This document shows, piece after piece, positions 1 to 9,458 of a DNA stretch of 64,000 bases. This stretch comes from Chromobacterium haemolyticum DSM 19808. Its GTDB lineage: Bacteria > Pseudomonadota > Gammaproteobacteria > Burkholderiales > Chromobacteriaceae. Position 1 is the stretch's first letter. Every line of letters begins with the position of its first letter. Location: positions 59,545 to 123,544 of the forward strand of contig NZ_JONK01000013.1 in assembly GCF_000711885.1 (NCBI RefSeq). Reading direction: 5' to 3'. The notes beneath the pieces are model-generated. The model worked only from the letters and a program-made list of their open reading frames with translations, had not been told where the DNA came from and did no database searches. The position numbers and the translations under genes are program-made.

Positions 1-468
1 ATCCAGGACTTCGGCGCGTCCGCGGTGCAGATTGGCACCGCCTTCGCCGTCACCCGCGAAGGCGACGCGCACGACAACTTCAAGCGCACGCTGGCGGAGG
101 CCAGGCCGGAAGACATCGCCGAATTCATGAGCGTGGCCGGCCTTCCGGCGCGCGGGGTGCTGACGCCCTTCCTGAAAAGCTATCTGAAGCGCGAGACCAT
201 CTTGCAGGCCAACGCCAAAGCCGACCCGGCACGCTGCACTCAAAGCCTCAATTGCCTGAGCGCCTGCGGCCTGCGCGACGGCGTGGCCAAGATGGGGCAG
301 TTCTGCATCGATCTCAAACTCGCGGCGGCCTTCCGCGGCGAAGTGAGCAAGGGGCTGTTTTTCCGAGGCGCCGATCCGCTCCCTTTCGGCGATGCAATGC
401 GCAGTGTCAGCGAAACCATCCGCTATTTCCTGACCGGAGAGAAACCGGCCGATATCGCAGGCGCCTGA
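1..468 (+). CDS. Nitronate monooxygenase / NAD(P)H-dependent flavin oxidoreductase, C-terminal part
   Basis: The reading frame is open from the first base of the window, so the start lies upstream and only about 155 C-terminal residues are seen. The visible part begins inside the flavin-barrel end of the 2-nitropropane dioxygenase/YrpB family (GASAVQIGTAFAVTREG, a phosphate-binding region of the FMN barrel) and ends with the family's Cys-containing tail (CTQSLNCLSACG). Such FMN enzymes oxidise nitronates or act as NAD(P)H:flavin or quinone reductases in the cytosol. The TGA stop at 466-468 abuts a truncated miniature repeat, and a strong terminator follows. The family assignment is good; the substrate cannot be read from this fragment. 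Confidence 0.8.
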   Translation: MQDFGASAVQIGTAFAVTREGDAHDNFKRTLAEARPEDIAEFMSVAGLPARGVLTPFLKSYLKRETILQANAKADPARCTQSLNCLSACGLRDGVAKMGQFCIDLKLAAAFRGEVSKGLFFRGADPLPFGDAMRSVSETIRYFLTGEKPADIAGA

Positions 469-517
469 GTGCCTGTTCAACGCCTCGCGAGCAAGGGCGA
501 GACAAGACGAGAACAGC
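469..517 (+). repeat. Truncated copy of the TNA-type miniature element
   Basis: Directly after the TGA stop of the flavin oxidoreductase gene the sequence GTGCCTGTTCAACGCCTCGC matches the left end of the intergenic element found complete elsewhere in the window. Similarity continues through the sub-terminal GAGCAAGGGCGAGACAAG block and is lost near 517. No right end is present. Confidence 0.6.
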
Positions 518-538
518 TTCAAGCCTGTTGGCAAACAA

Positions 539-567
539 GACAAAGCCCCGCTCTGCGGGGCTTTGTC
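539..567 (+). terminator. Intrinsic terminator after the flavin oxidoreductase gene
   Basis: A perfect 13 bp stem (539-551 with 555-567) has a 3 nt loop and GC-rich centre. It is flanked by AAA on the left and TTTGTC on the right, so it could work in both directions. It lies 71 bp after the stop codon. Confidence 0.75.
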
Positions 568-579
568 GATTAAAACCAG

Positions 580-715
580 ATATTCACGATCTCGCGAGCA
601 AGAGCGAGACAAGGCGAAAACGGCTAAAGAAGCGGCATGTCCATACGGTACATGAGCATTCTGAGGACGGTTTCAACGCTGTATCGCTGACGCTCAGCCG
701 ATCGTAAACAGGTTC
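580..715 (+). repeat. TNA-type miniature element, copy A
   Basis: About 140 bp carrying the family's internal blocks (CGATCTCGCGAGCAAGAGCG, then GGTACATGAGCATT, then CGATCGTAAACAGGTTC). The right end is intact and is followed by TCA at 716-718, which is the metQ stop codon on the other strand. The left inverted repeat has decayed (TTAAAACCAGATATTCACG). Confidence 0.8.
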
Positions 716-1510
716 TCAGAACGCTGGGATCACCGCGCCTTGGTACTTGCTCTCGATGAATTTGCGCGCTTCCGGGCTGGCCAGCGCAGCGGCCAGCTTC
801 TTCACGCCCACGCTGTCCTTGTTGTCGGCGCGCGCCACCAGCAGGTTGGCGTACGGCGAAGTGGTCTCGATGAACAAAGCGTCGCGCTTGGGATTGAGCT
901 TGGCTTCCAGCGCGTAGTTGGCGTTGATCAGCGCCAGGTCCACCTGCGGCAGCACGCGCGGCAGCGTGGCGGCTTCCAGTTCCTTGATCTTCACCTGTTT
1001 AGCGTTGGACGCGATGTCTTTCACCGTCGGGTACAGGTTATTGCGGTCCTTCAACTTGATCACGCCGCCCTGATCCAGCAGCAGCAAAGCGCGGCCGGCG
1101 TTGGTCGGATCGTTGGGAATGGCCACGGTCGCGCCCTTGGGCAGGTCCGCCACTTTTTTGAACTTGCTGGAGTAAGCGCCAAACGGCTCGATATGCACCG
1201 GCTTGCTGGCCACGACAAGCTTGGTGCCTCGATCCTTGTTGAACTTGTCCAGATAGGGAATGTGCTGGAAGAAGTTGGCGTCCAACCGCTTCTCGGACAC
1301 TTGCAGATTGGGCTGCACGTAGTCGTTGAACACCTTCACCTCCAGCTTGACCCCTTGCTTGGCCAGGGTAGGCTTCAACGCTTCCAGGATTTCCGCATGC
1401 GGCACCGGGGACGCGGCCACGGTGACGGTCACCAGGTCTGCGGCCAGCGCCTGCGCGCCCCACAGCGCGGTTACGGCGGTAAAGGCGAAGCGAGCGATAT
1501 TCTTTTTCAT
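716..1510 (-). CDS. metQ: Methionine ABC transporter, substrate-binding protein MetQ/NlpA family
   Basis: A 264-residue periplasmic binding protein for D/L-methionine. It has a cleavable signal sequence (MKKNIARFAFTAVTALWGAQALA) followed by the NlpA fold, with the hallmark LDANFFQHIPYLDKFN near residue 75. The start at 1510 is chosen because GAGGAAAT lies a few bases upstream; a longer frame to 1534 lacks this. Most MetQ proteins are lipoproteins, but no lipobox cysteine is present here, so this one is predicted to be soluble in the periplasm. It is the last gene of metN-metI-metQ. Its TGA stop coincides with the end of a miniature repeat. Confidence 0.93.
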   Translation of the reverse strand: MKKNIARFAFTAVTALWGAQALAADLVTVTVAASPVPHAEILEALKPTLAKQGVKLEVKVFNDYVQPNLQVSEKRLDANFFQHIPYLDKFNKDRGTKLVVASKPVHIEPFGAYSSKFKKVADLPKGATVAIPNDPTNAGRALLLLDQGGVIKLKDRNNLYPTVKDIASNAKQVKIKELEAATLPRVLPQVDLALINANYALEAKLNPKRDALFIETTSPYANLLVARADNKDSVGVKKLAAALASPEARKFIESKYQGAVIPAF

Positions 1511-1586
1511 GATGCGATTTCCTCTATTCAGCACAGTGTTGGGTTCAAATCTCTTGGGTTTTCGATGCGGCCGCAGCGCAGAGCGC

Positions 1587-2264
1587 TCAGCCGCGTTGAC
1601 AGCGCAGCACCAGCCGGTCGCCGAAACTCTGTATCAACTGCACCAGCAACAGCAGCAACACCACGGTCACCACCATCACCTCGGTCTGAAAACGCTGATA
1701 GCCGTAGCGCACCGCCAAATCCCCCAGGCCGCCGCCGCCAATGACGCCGGACATCGCGGTGTAGGACACCAACGCCACGGTGGTCACCGTCGCCGCGCCC
1801 ACCAGGCCCGGCAAGGCCTCCGGCAGCAGTACATGGCGCACGATCTGACCCAGGCTGGCGCCCATGGACTGGCTGGCCTCGATCACCCCTCGGTCCACTT
1901 CGCGCAGCACGTTTTCCACCAGTCGGGCGAAGAAGGGCGAGGCGCCGGCCACCAGCGGCGGAATCGCGCCCGCCACCCCTATCGAAGTGCCCACCAGCTT
2001 CAGCGTCAGCGGGATCATCACGATCAGCAAAATCACGAAGGGCAAGGAGCGGAACACATTGACCAGGAAGGACAGCGTGGCGTACAAGCGCGGCCGCGAC
2101 AGCAATTGACCCGGCGAGCTAACGTACAGCACCACGCCCAGCGGCAGGCCGAACAGCACGGTGAACAACAGCGAGGCGCCCAGCATGGTCAGCGTGTCCA
2201 GCGTGGCCTGGCCTATTTCCAACCAGTCCATGCTCAATAATTGAGTCCAGTCGAAACCTTCCAT
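1587..2264 (-). CDS. metI: Methionine ABC transporter permease MetI
   Basis: A 225-residue inner-membrane permease with about five hydrophobic segments and the ABC-permease EAA loop (EASQSMGASLGQIVRHVLLPEALPG region). It forms the channel of the MetNIQ methionine importer. Its ATG overlaps the metN stop by one base (TGATG), which indicates translational coupling; the alternative start 15 bases upstream would lie inside metN. Length and order (N-I-Q) match the family. Confidence is high because all three components are adjacent. Confidence 0.95.
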   Translation of the reverse strand: MEGFDWTQLLSMDWLEIGQATLDTLTMLGASLLFTVLFGLPLGVVLYVSSPGQLLSRPRLYATLSFLVNVFRSLPFVILLIVMIPLTLKLVGTSIGVAGAIPPLVAGASPFFARLVENVLREVDRGVIEASQSMGASLGQIVRHVLLPEALPGLVGAATVTTVALVSYTAMSGVIGGGGLGDLAVRYGYQRFQTEVMVVTVVLLLLLVQLIQSFGDRLVLRCQRG

Positions 2265-3274
2265 CACAACACCTCGCAACGCACGCCATGGCTGGCGAAT
2301 AATTCAGGCAGGCTCTCCAGCGGAGCCTCCGACTCGATCACGCCGGCCACCAATTGGCCAAACGGCGTGCCCTTGATCTCGGACAGCGTGCCGCTGACCA
2401 GGTTGAAGCGGGCGCCCGCCTCCTTGCCCACCACATCCAGCACCGGCTGCAAGGTGGGATCGCCAACGAAAGTCAGCTTGATCAGCGGCGCGCCCACGCG
2501 CTGCTGCCAGGTCTGGCGCGCTTCTTCATGATACAAGCCGGTTTCCGCCAATAGCCCGCGGGTCACCTCGTGCCGCGGATGCAGGAACACGTCCAGCACC
2601 GGCCCCTGCTCCACCACGCGGCCGTGGTCCAGCACCGCCACCTGATCGCACAATTGGCGGATCACGCGCATCTCATGGGTGATCAACACAATGGTCAGGC
2701 CAAGCTGGCGATTAATGTCGGCCAGCAGGGTCAGAATGGAATCCGTGGTCTCCGGGTCCAGCGCCGAGGTCGCCTCGTCGCACAGCAACAGTTCCGGGTG
2801 ATTGGCCAGCGCGCGGGCGATGCCGACGCGCTGCTTCTGGCCGCCGGACAATTGCGCCGGGTATTTGTCGCGATGGCCGGACAGCCCCACCAAGGCGAGC
2901 AGCTCCTCGACGCGGGCGTCCATATCGGGGGCGGACACGCCGCCGGCCAATTCCAGCGGAAAGCGCACATTGCCCGCCACGGTACGCGATTTCAGCAGAT
3001 TGAAATGCTGAAACACCATGCCGATGCGCTGGCGGCACAGTTGCAATTGCCGGCTGTCCAGCGCGGTCAGTTCCGTGTCGCCCAAACGCACCGCGCCGCG
3101 GTCTGGCCGCTCCAGCAGGTTCAAACAACGCACCAAGGTGCTCTTGCCCGCGCCGGAACGGCCGATGATGCCGAACACCTCTCCCTTGGCCACCTTCAGG
3201 CTAACGTCAGCCAGGGCCGGCACTTCGCGCCCGTCCACCCGGTAATGTTTGTATAAATTTTCTATTTCAATCAT
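2264..3274 (-). CDS. metN: Methionine ABC transporter ATPase MetN
   Basis: A 336-residue ATPase that energises methionine import. Walker A is GRSGAGKST at residues 38-46, the signature is LSGGQKQRVGIARAL and Walker B is LLLCDEATSALD. After the nucleotide-binding domain comes the C-terminal NIL regulatory domain (about residues 255-336), which in this family binds methionine and trans-inhibits transport. The start MIEIENLYKHY at 3274 has a good ribosome site (AGAGGCAAGG). It is the first gene of the operon. No SAM riboswitch is evident in the roughly 200 bp upstream. Confidence 0.96.
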   Translation of the reverse strand: MIEIENLYKHYRVDGREVPALADVSLKVAKGEVFGIIGRSGAGKSTLVRCLNLLERPDRGAVRLGDTELTALDSRQLQLCRQRIGMVFQHFNLLKSRTVAGNVRFPLELAGGVSAPDMDARVEELLALVGLSGHRDKYPAQLSGGQKQRVGIARALANHPELLLCDEATSALDPETTDSILTLLADINRQLGLTIVLITHEMRVIRQLCDQVAVLDHGRVVEQGPVLDVFLHPRHEVTRGLLAETGLYHEEARQTWQQRVGAPLIKLTFVGDPTLQPVLDVVGKEAGARFNLVSGTLSEIKGTPFGQLVAGVIESEAPLESLPELFASHGVRCEVL

Positions 3275-3492
3275 GCCTTGCCTCTGAATCCCGCCGTCCG
3301 TCAACGCCACTGCTTGGCGATTGCGAACCAGTCTATAAGCAAGCCACATAAAACCTAAAGAACTATAAATTCAAAACTCTATTCAAATTAGAAATATAGA
3401 AGACCAATCGCCGCGGAATTGACGCCGCTCCCACCCCGGGCCTGGGGATTTTTGCTACATTGTGTCTTTGTTTGAAACCAATACAGCACGTC

Positions 3493-4848
3493 ATGACCGC
3501 CTTTACCAGCTGCAACCCCGCCACAGGAGAAGTCGTCTACACCCGCGCCGCCTGGCCGGAAGCCCAACTGTCCATCGCGCTCGCCCAACTGCGCGAGGCA
3601 CAGCGCCACTGGCGCGAGCTGAGCGTGGCAGAACGGGCCGCGCAGCTGCTGCGCCTGGCCGATAAACTGCAGGCACATCGGGAAGAACTGGCCGGCCTGG
3701 TCACGCTGGAGGTGGGCAAACGCACTGCGGAATGCCTGGCGGAAATCGACAAATCCGCCCAGTTGATCCGCTACTACGCTCAATTGGCGCCGGAACTGCT
3801 GGCCTCGCTGGACATCCCTACTCAGGCCAGCCGCAGCGGCGTGGCCTTCGAGCCGCTGGGCACGGTGCTGGCGGTGATGCCGTGGAATTATCCGATCTGG
3901 CAGGTGCTGCGCTTCGCGGTGCCGGCGCTGATGGCCGGCAACGCCTGCCTGGTGAAACCGGCTCCGTCGGTTCCTCAATCCACCCAGCGTCTGCTGGAGT
4001 TGGCGCGCGCCTCGGGCCTGAGCGTGCTGGACGTGGCCTGGATAGATCATGATCAAGTGGAAGAGGCCATCCGCCAGTGCGACGCGGTGGCCTTCACCGG
4101 CTCCACTCAAACCGGGCGCGCCATCGCGGCGCTGGCCGGCCGCCATCTGAAAAAAACCGTGCTGGAACTGGGCGGCAGCAACCCCTTCATCGTGCTGGCC
4201 GACGCCGACGTCGCCGCCGCGGCCCAGGACGCGGCCAACTCCCGCTTCCGCGACGCGGGCCAGAGCTGCAACGCGGCCAAGCGCATGATCGTGGTGCCGG
4301 AAATCGCCGAAGCGTTCATTGACGCCTTCTGCGCCGAAGCCGCCAAACTGCGCGCCGGCGACCCGCGCCACCCCGCCACCACCTTGTCGCCGCTGACCCG
4401 CGCCGATCTGCGCGAAGCGCTGCACGCCCAGGTACTGGACGCCGTTGCACACGGCGCCGAGCTGCGGCTGGGCGGGCAGATGCCGGCCAGCCCCGGCTTC
4501 TTCTACCCGGCCACGGTGCTGGACCGGGTCAACCCGGATTGCCGCGTTTACCACGAAGAAGTGTTCGGCCCGGTGGCCGGCATTTTACGCGCGCGCGACG
4601 AAGCCGACGCGCTGCGGCTGGCCAACGACACCCCGTTCGGCCTGGGGGCCAGCATCTACAGCGCGGACAAGGAACGCGCCTGGGCGCTGGCGCGCCAGAT
4701 CGAAGCCGGCAGCGTGTTCATCAACCGCCATACCAGCTCCGACCTGCGCCTGCCTTTCGGCGGCGTCAAATCCTCCGGCTATGGCCGCGAGCTGTCCGAG
4801 TTCGGCCTGTACGAGTTCGTCAACGTCAAAACCTACTGGCAGAAATAA
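3493..4848 (+). CDS. sad: NAD(P)-dependent succinate-semialdehyde dehydrogenase, Sad/YneI-like
   Basis: A 451-residue aldehyde dehydrogenase. It shows the cofactor-binding stretch MPWNYPIWQVLRFAVPALMAGN, the catalytic-glutamate motif LELGGSNPF and the catalytic cysteine in GQSCNAAKR. It ends with FGGVKSSGYGRELSEFGLYEF, close to the Escherichia coli Sad (YneI) type by remembered similarity. Such enzymes oxidise succinate semialdehyde from 4-aminobutyrate breakdown to succinate, which fits the agt-like uptake genes further right. The upstream frame reaches 3460, but MTAFTSCNPATGE at 3493 matches family starts. The ribosome site is weak. Substrate choice is inferred. Confidence 0.82.
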   Translation: MTAFTSCNPATGEVVYTRAAWPEAQLSIALAQLREAQRHWRELSVAERAAQLLRLADKLQAHREELAGLVTLEVGKRTAECLAEIDKSAQLIRYYAQLAPELLASLDIPTQASRSGVAFEPLGTVLAVMPWNYPIWQVLRFAVPALMAGNACLVKPAPSVPQSTQRLLELARASGLSVLDVAWIDHDQVEEAIRQCDAVAFTGSTQTGRAIAALAGRHLKKTVLELGGSNPFIVLADADVAAAAQDAANSRFRDAGQSCNAAKRMIVVPEIAEAFIDAFCAEAAKLRAGDPRHPATTLSPLTRADLREALHAQVLDAVAHGAELRLGGQMPASPGFFYPATVLDRVNPDCRVYHEEVFGPVAGILRARDEADALRLANDTPFGLGASIYSADKERAWALARQIEAGSVFINRHTSSDLRLPFGGVKSSGYGRELSEFGLYEFVNVKTYWQK

Positions 4849-4878
4849 GCCGCCGTCGCAACGGCGGCCGGAGGGCCC

Positions 4879-7206
4879 TCAGTCTTCAGACGGGAAGCGC
4901 GCCAACAGCGCGTCGCGTCGCGCCTGCCATTGCAGCAGGCGCTGCTGCAGGGCGAGCAAGGCTTCGTCCTGGCGCGCCCATTCCTCCACCAGCTTGCGTT
5001 GCTCGCTCAACGGCGGCACGGGCAGCGGGATTTCCGCCAGCGCCTCGAAACCGAACTCGGCCCCCTCCACCGCCGCGCCCAGCCGCTCCAGACAAAAGCG
5101 CCATCCTTCCGACTGCCGGTAGCACTCCAGAAAAGCCGGCGAGATCCGGGCTTCGTCCAGCGCGAAGGCCCTCTGGTCCGCCGCGGCCAGCGCCGGGGCA
5201 TCATCGGCGTTGCGCGCCAGCGCGCCCTGATACAAACGCGCCGGATCGAAGGCGAAAGCGTTGGGCGGCAGCTCCGTGCCCAAGCCCTCTCCGGCCCGAC
5301 GCCAGCCGCCGTCCTCGGTGACCTCCAATAGTTCGCCTTCGGCGGTGGCCTCCAGCGGCGCGGCCAGTTCGCCCAATTTGCACACTTCCCAGTTGCCGGG
5401 AATCACGCCCAACGGACTGGGTTTGAACGATTGATGTGGGCTCCACTTGCCCATGCGTCGGGTGCCGTAGCCACGGTTGAGCAAGGCCTGGATACCGCTA
5501 GGACGCAGCTTGCGCTTGGCGGCGTACTGGCAAGACAGCAACTCCAGCTTTTCGTCCGTCAAAGCCAGGCACCCCTCAAGCTCGCCCTCCTCCACCCGCC
5601 AGCCCTGCTCTTCCGTGAAGAAGGCCGCCAGCCGCGCGTCCAGCGCCTGTTCCTGCTCTTGCAAGGCGGCCAGCTCAGTGGCCAAGGCCTCGGGGTCCAC
5701 AACCTCGGCCGCCTCATCCTGGGCGAAGTAGCGCTGTACGTTCAGATTGCCCCGGTGGCCTTGCTTGATCTCGCGCAGCCCCACCAGGCGCAGATAGTCC
5801 GGCTCCTCCGTCTCCTGCTCCACCGCGGCGCGGTAGGCGCGCAGAATATGCTCGATGTCCTCTTGCCGCAGCGTGTTCTGCACCCGGCCGCGGCCGAACT
5901 CCTTGCTGGCGTCTACGATGATCACCTTATTGCGCAGGCCCGCCGGTTTATTCTTGTTCAACACCACCACGCAGGTGGGCATGCCGGAGCCGTAGAACAA
6001 GGCCGGCGGCAAGGCGATCACCCCCTCGATGCGGTCGCCGGACTGGCCTTGGCTGCCAAACAGCAGGCCGTTGCGGATACGGCCCTCGTCGCCGTCGCGG
6101 AACAGCACGTCGTGCGGCATCACCAGCGCGGCGCGGCCATCCTCTTTCAAGGTGGCCAATACGTGCTGAACGAAGGCGTAATCGCCAAAGCTCCGCGGCG
6201 GAATGCCATAGCCAAAGCGCTTATGCTCGTCCGTCAGCTTCTTGTAATTGGGCTCGGCCGGACGCTTGCGGCGACGCTTCTTGCCGTCGGCGGGCGGCGG
6301 CTCCACCGCCTCGTCCTCCAGCGGCGTCCACCAGTTTTTCACCGTGAACGGCAGTTGCGCGACGATACGGTCGAAGCGAGGCAGCCAGCCTTCCGGGGTC
6401 AGGTGCTTGGGCGCCACCAGGGTATCCCCCAATTCCAGGCTCATCTCCACACCGTGGAAATAAGCGCATAGCTTGGCCATCGCCCAGGTGGCCGGCAGTT
6501 TTTCCTGGCCGAACAACTCCAGCGCAACCCGGCCGTCCGGCAAGCGGCCACCGGGCCGCGCGCTCATCATGCGCCAAGCGTCGAGCAAGGTGCCGGCCGC
6601 GCCGCAGCTGGGGTCGTACAGGCTCAGGCCCGGCTGAAGCTCCGCCAAACGCAGCAGCAACTGACTGACCGGCGCCGGCGTGGAAAAGGCGCCGCCGCGC
6701 TTGCCGGACTCCGCCGCGTAGCGGCGCACCAGCCCTTCGCAGACCTCGCCCAGGCGGGACGGGTCCTCCAGATCGGCGTCGCCCAGCTTCAGCGCGCCGA
6801 TATGGTTCATCAAGGGGTGCAGCACCTCGTCGCTCAAGCGCTTGTGGCCCTGATATTGCGCAACGCTGAGCACCCCGGCCAGCGCCGGATGATGCTCCTC
6901 GATGGCGGCCACCGCTTTGTCCAACGCCTCGCCTATGCCTTTCTTGCGCTCTTGCAGGCCAGGCCAGCGCGCGTGCTGCGGGTAGACGCCGTATTGTTCC
7001 TGCACCACGCCGTCGGCGCGCTTGCGGCTCATGCCCTCGGACGCCATTCGCGCCTGAACCCGCTCCACGAACACATCGTGCAGGCGCTTGAGCACAAACA
7101 GGCCGAACACGTGGTTCTTGTAGTCGTACAGGTCCACTTGCTCGCGCAGCAGTTCCGTGGACGCCCACAGCTCGTGTTCCAACTGGTCCGGGGATAGCAA
7201 AGTCAT
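4879..7206 (-). CDS. Orphan type I-like N6-adenine DNA methylase fused to a specificity-like tail
   Basis: A 775-residue protein. The N-terminal helical HsdM domain (about 1-160) is followed by a methylase core with the AdoMet motif YDPSCGAAG (197-205) and catalytic-motif position AQLPF (283-287), then a basic linker (KKRRRKRP near 307). The C-terminal ~180 residues resemble half of an HsdS subunit: a 'VIPGNWEVCKLGEL' entry and 'PLPVPPLSEQRKLVEEWARQ' before a coiled coil. Normal HsdM has DPxCGSGG and NPPF; both motifs are altered here. No hsdR or hsdS lies nearby. It may be an M-S fusion with changed or lost activity. It starts with MTLLSPDQLEHELW. Confidence 0.75.
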   Translation of the reverse strand: MTLLSPDQLEHELWASTELLREQVDLYDYKNHVFGLFVLKRLHDVFVERVQARMASEGMSRKRADGVVQEQYGVYPQHARWPGLQERKKGIGEALDKAVAAIEEHHPALAGVLSVAQYQGHKRLSDEVLHPLMNHIGALKLGDADLEDPSRLGEVCEGLVRRYAAESGKRGGAFSTPAPVSQLLLRLAELQPGLSLYDPSCGAAGTLLDAWRMMSARPGGRLPDGRVALELFGQEKLPATWAMAKLCAYFHGVEMSLELGDTLVAPKHLTPEGWLPRFDRIVAQLPFTVKNWWTPLEDEAVEPPPADGKKRRRKRPAEPNYKKLTDEHKRFGYGIPPRSFGDYAFVQHVLATLKEDGRAALVMPHDVLFRDGDEGRIRNGLLFGSQGQSGDRIEGVIALPPALFYGSGMPTCVVVLNKNKPAGLRNKVIIVDASKEFGRGRVQNTLRQEDIEHILRAYRAAVEQETEEPDYLRLVGLREIKQGHRGNLNVQRYFAQDEAAEVVDPEALATELAALQEQEQALDARLAAFFTEEQGWRVEEGELEGCLALTDEKLELLSCQYAAKRKLRPSGIQALLNRGYGTRRMGKWSPHQSFKPSPLGVIPGNWEVCKLGELAAPLEATAEGELLEVTEDGGWRRAGEGLGTELPPNAFAFDPARLYQGALARNADDAPALAAADQRAFALDEARISPAFLECYRQSEGWRFCLERLGAAVEGAEFGFEALAEIPLPVPPLSEQRKLVEEWARQDEALLALQQRLLQWQARRDALLARFPSED

Positions 7207-7385
7207 AAGCCAACAATCAAGTTAAATGACAAATCCGGCTATTTTAGCCGCAACGCCTTGCAGCGTCGGCAAAGAATGGTCGCGACAATAGGGTTCTCAA
7301 CAGGACAATTGATCCCCATGTCATTCTGGCGTCATCCTGCGCGCCTAGACTGCGGCTCTCTCGCATCGCAACGCACGACATCATC

Positions 7386-9032
7386 ATGACTTTGGCCAAA
7401 CGCCTGTGGCTGACCATCTTCTTTACCCTCGCCAGCCTGGCGCTGGCCCTCATCCTCACCGGACAGCAGCTGAGCGGCCTGACCCGCGCGGTGGACCGTC
7501 ACAGCGCGCGTCAGCAATTGAGCGCCAGCCTCTACCAGCTCAAGGCCGGCGTGTTGCAGCTGTCGCGGCTGGACCCTCTGCTGCCGGATAGCCCGGCTCG
7601 GCTGAGGGACACCAGCCTGGCCGTGGCCCGCCTGACCGGCGACATCGCCGCCGGCCTGCCCGCCAGTGAAGCCGCTCCCTTTCGTCAGGCCGTGAGCCGG
7701 CTATGGCAGGACTACGAGCGCAACCTGAGCAGCGCGCTGGCCATCGCCGAGACCGCGCCCCAGGATGCGCTGTCCATTCCGGAGCAAGCCTGGCAGCAAA
7801 GCTTGCAGCCGCTGGCGGCCTTGCTGGACCGCCAACAGGCGCAGGAACAAGGACGGCTGGCCCAGGAAACGGCGCAACTGCAAGATACCTTGCAAAGCCT
7901 GGCCTGGCTGACGCTTGGCCCGTTGGCGCTGGCTAGCCTGGTGGTGGCGGCGATGCAGCTAGCGCTGGCGCGACGGCTGAAGCGGCAGTTGCAGGCAATG
8001 GCCGCTTCAGCCGACGCGCTGGGAGAAGGCAACCTGGCGATGCGGCTGCCGGCCCAGGGCCGCGACGAACTGGCCGCCACCGCCGGCCGCCTGAATCAGT
8101 TTCTGAACAAACTGAGCGACTTGCTGCGTCGGGTGGAAGCCGACGCCCGCCGCAGCGGCGGGGACTGCCAGCGCCTGCAATTGCTGACTTTGCAAGTGGC
8201 CGATGCCAGCCGCCAGCAAAGCGCCAAGGCCAAGCTGAGCAACGAGGCGGCCCACGCGGTGGCCGACAGCGCCCAAACCGTGGCAGGCCATCTGCAACAG
8301 GCGGACGCCCACACCCGGCAAGCGGCGGACGATACCGGCCGCGCGCGCGAACTGGGCCGGCTCAACGCCGAAGCGATGCGGGCGCTTGTCGACAATATGG
8401 GATGCGCGCAAATGGAAATGCGTCAGCTTCAACTCAGCCTGGACGACATCGCCGGCGTCAGCGGGCTGATCCGCGACGTGGCCGAGCAAACCAATCTGCT
8501 GGCGCTCAATGCCGCCATCGAGGCCGCGCGCGCCGGCGAAAGCGGCCGCGGCTTCGCCGTGGTGGCCGACGAAGTGCGCAAACTGTCGGAACGCACCCGC
8601 GCCGCCACCGGCAGCATCTTCGACGCGCTGGGCCGCGTGGAGGGCGCCACTGGCTCGCTGCACGCCGCGCTGGAGCAAGCCGGCCACGCCTGCGCCGACA
8701 AGCTGGACTCGCAACAGGCGCTGGATCAGGCGCTGCTGCAAGTGGACACGGGGCTGGAGCGCTTGAATCGCTTGATGGCTGAGATCCGCGAGCACAGCGC
8801 CGCCCAGGCTCGCGCCGGCGGCGATATTCGCCAACACGGTCACGAGGTGGCCCACCTCGCCGCCGCCATCGACCAGCACATGCAGCAAGCCACGCCGGTG
8901 ATGCAGCACCTGGCCGCCGCGGCGCAGGATCTGAATCAGACCCTGAGCTGGTTCCGCATCGACGCGCCGGACGCCGAGCCAGCGCCTTCCGCTGCGGCAA
9001 CCGATTGGCGGCTGCTGCAACAACCGGCTTAG
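7386..9032 (+). CDS. Methyl-accepting chemotaxis protein with small helical ligand domain
   Basis: A 548-residue chemoreceptor. TM1 is near residues 9-26. A periplasmic helical-bundle-sized domain (about 30-165) follows, then TM2 (near 172-196), a HAMP domain and the cytoplasmic signalling coiled coil. The tip motif [39 protein letters not shown] is diagnostic for CheA/CheW coupling. There is no C-terminal CheR-docking pentapeptide. The ligand cannot be predicted. It sits alone, between the orphan methylase (divergent) and the APC permease. Confidence 0.9.
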   Translation: MTLAKRLWLTIFFTLASLALALILTGQQLSGLTRAVDRHSARQQLSASLYQLKAGVLQLSRLDPLLPDSPARLRDTSLAVARLTGDIAAGLPASEAAPFRQAVSRLWQDYERNLSSALAIAETAPQDALSIPEQAWQQSLQPLAALLDRQQAQEQGRLAQETAQLQDTLQSLAWLTLGPLALASLVVAAMQLALARRLKRQLQAMAASADALGEGNLAMRLPAQGRDELAATAGRLNQFLNKLSDLLRRVEADARRSGGDCQRLQLLTLQVADASRQQSAKAKLSNEAAHAVADSAQTVAGHLQQADAHTRQAADDTGRARELGRLNAEAMRALVDNMGCAQMEMRQLQLSLDDIAGVSGLIRDVAEQTNLLALNAAIEAARAGESGRGFAVVADEVRKLSERTRAATGSIFDALGRVEGATGSLHAALEQAGHACADKLDSQQALDQALLQVDTGLERLNRLMAEIREHSAAQARAGGDIRQHGHEVAHLAAAIDQHMQQATPVMQHLAAAAQDLNQTLSWFRIDAPDAEPAPSAAATDWRLLQQPA

Positions 9033-9458
9033 CCGCCTCTCCGGCGTCAATTAGGCAGAAAATTGCCACCGGATCACGCCTAGAGCATTTATTCCATTTA
9101 AACCCTTGCCATTCGCCTAAACACGCAATAGATCACCCATTTCCTCGCCACTTTCAATCTTTTGTCATGTTTGAAATAAGCTAGCGAGTACATTTCGTTA
9201 CATACCGTAATGAAAAGCAAAGGTAGATTAGCCCCCTCTTATAAAAGAGCACATTAGACCGGGTCCACCCGGCATCCGGGACAAGCTCGCCGGCGCCCTC
9301 CGCGCCGGCGCATCCAGCACGCCGTCATTCTCCATGCCATGCCCTCCGCCCCGGACGGCCGGGCGAGCGCGTCGTGGCCGGAACTTGTCCCCATCGCTTG
9401 CCCGCCGCGTCCGGGACTGACTCTACCGGGCCGTCGGGTTTTCAGACAGGAGATACCT
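9033..9458 (+). other. Gene-free leader region before the APC permease
   Basis: No gene is seen in these 426 bases. The first ~200 bases (9060-9250) are unusually AT-rich for this genome, as expected for a promoter region, and contain the dyad CTCTT-N4-AAGAG at 9235-9248. The second half is very GC-rich with two clean hairpins: CCGGGT/ACCCGG (9259-9272) and a perfect 9 bp stem CGCCGGCGC/GCGCCGGCG (9288-9310). This suggests a structured 5' leader. No known riboswitch class was recognised. Confidence 0.4.

Noticed and set aside
3275..3492. A SAM or SAH riboswitch before metN.
   Set aside because: The short upstream region shows no conserved riboswitch core or terminator that I can recognise.
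4879..7206. A complete type I restriction-modification system.
   Set aside because: No hsdR (helicase/nuclease) and no separate hsdS are encoded on either side; the neighbours are an aldehyde dehydrogenase and a chemoreceptor.
9339..9458. An N-terminal extension of the APC permease from the ATG at 9339.
   Set aside because: It would add 40 low-complexity residues before the first APC helix and lacks a ribosome site, whereas TTG 9459 has ACAGGAGA at good spacing.
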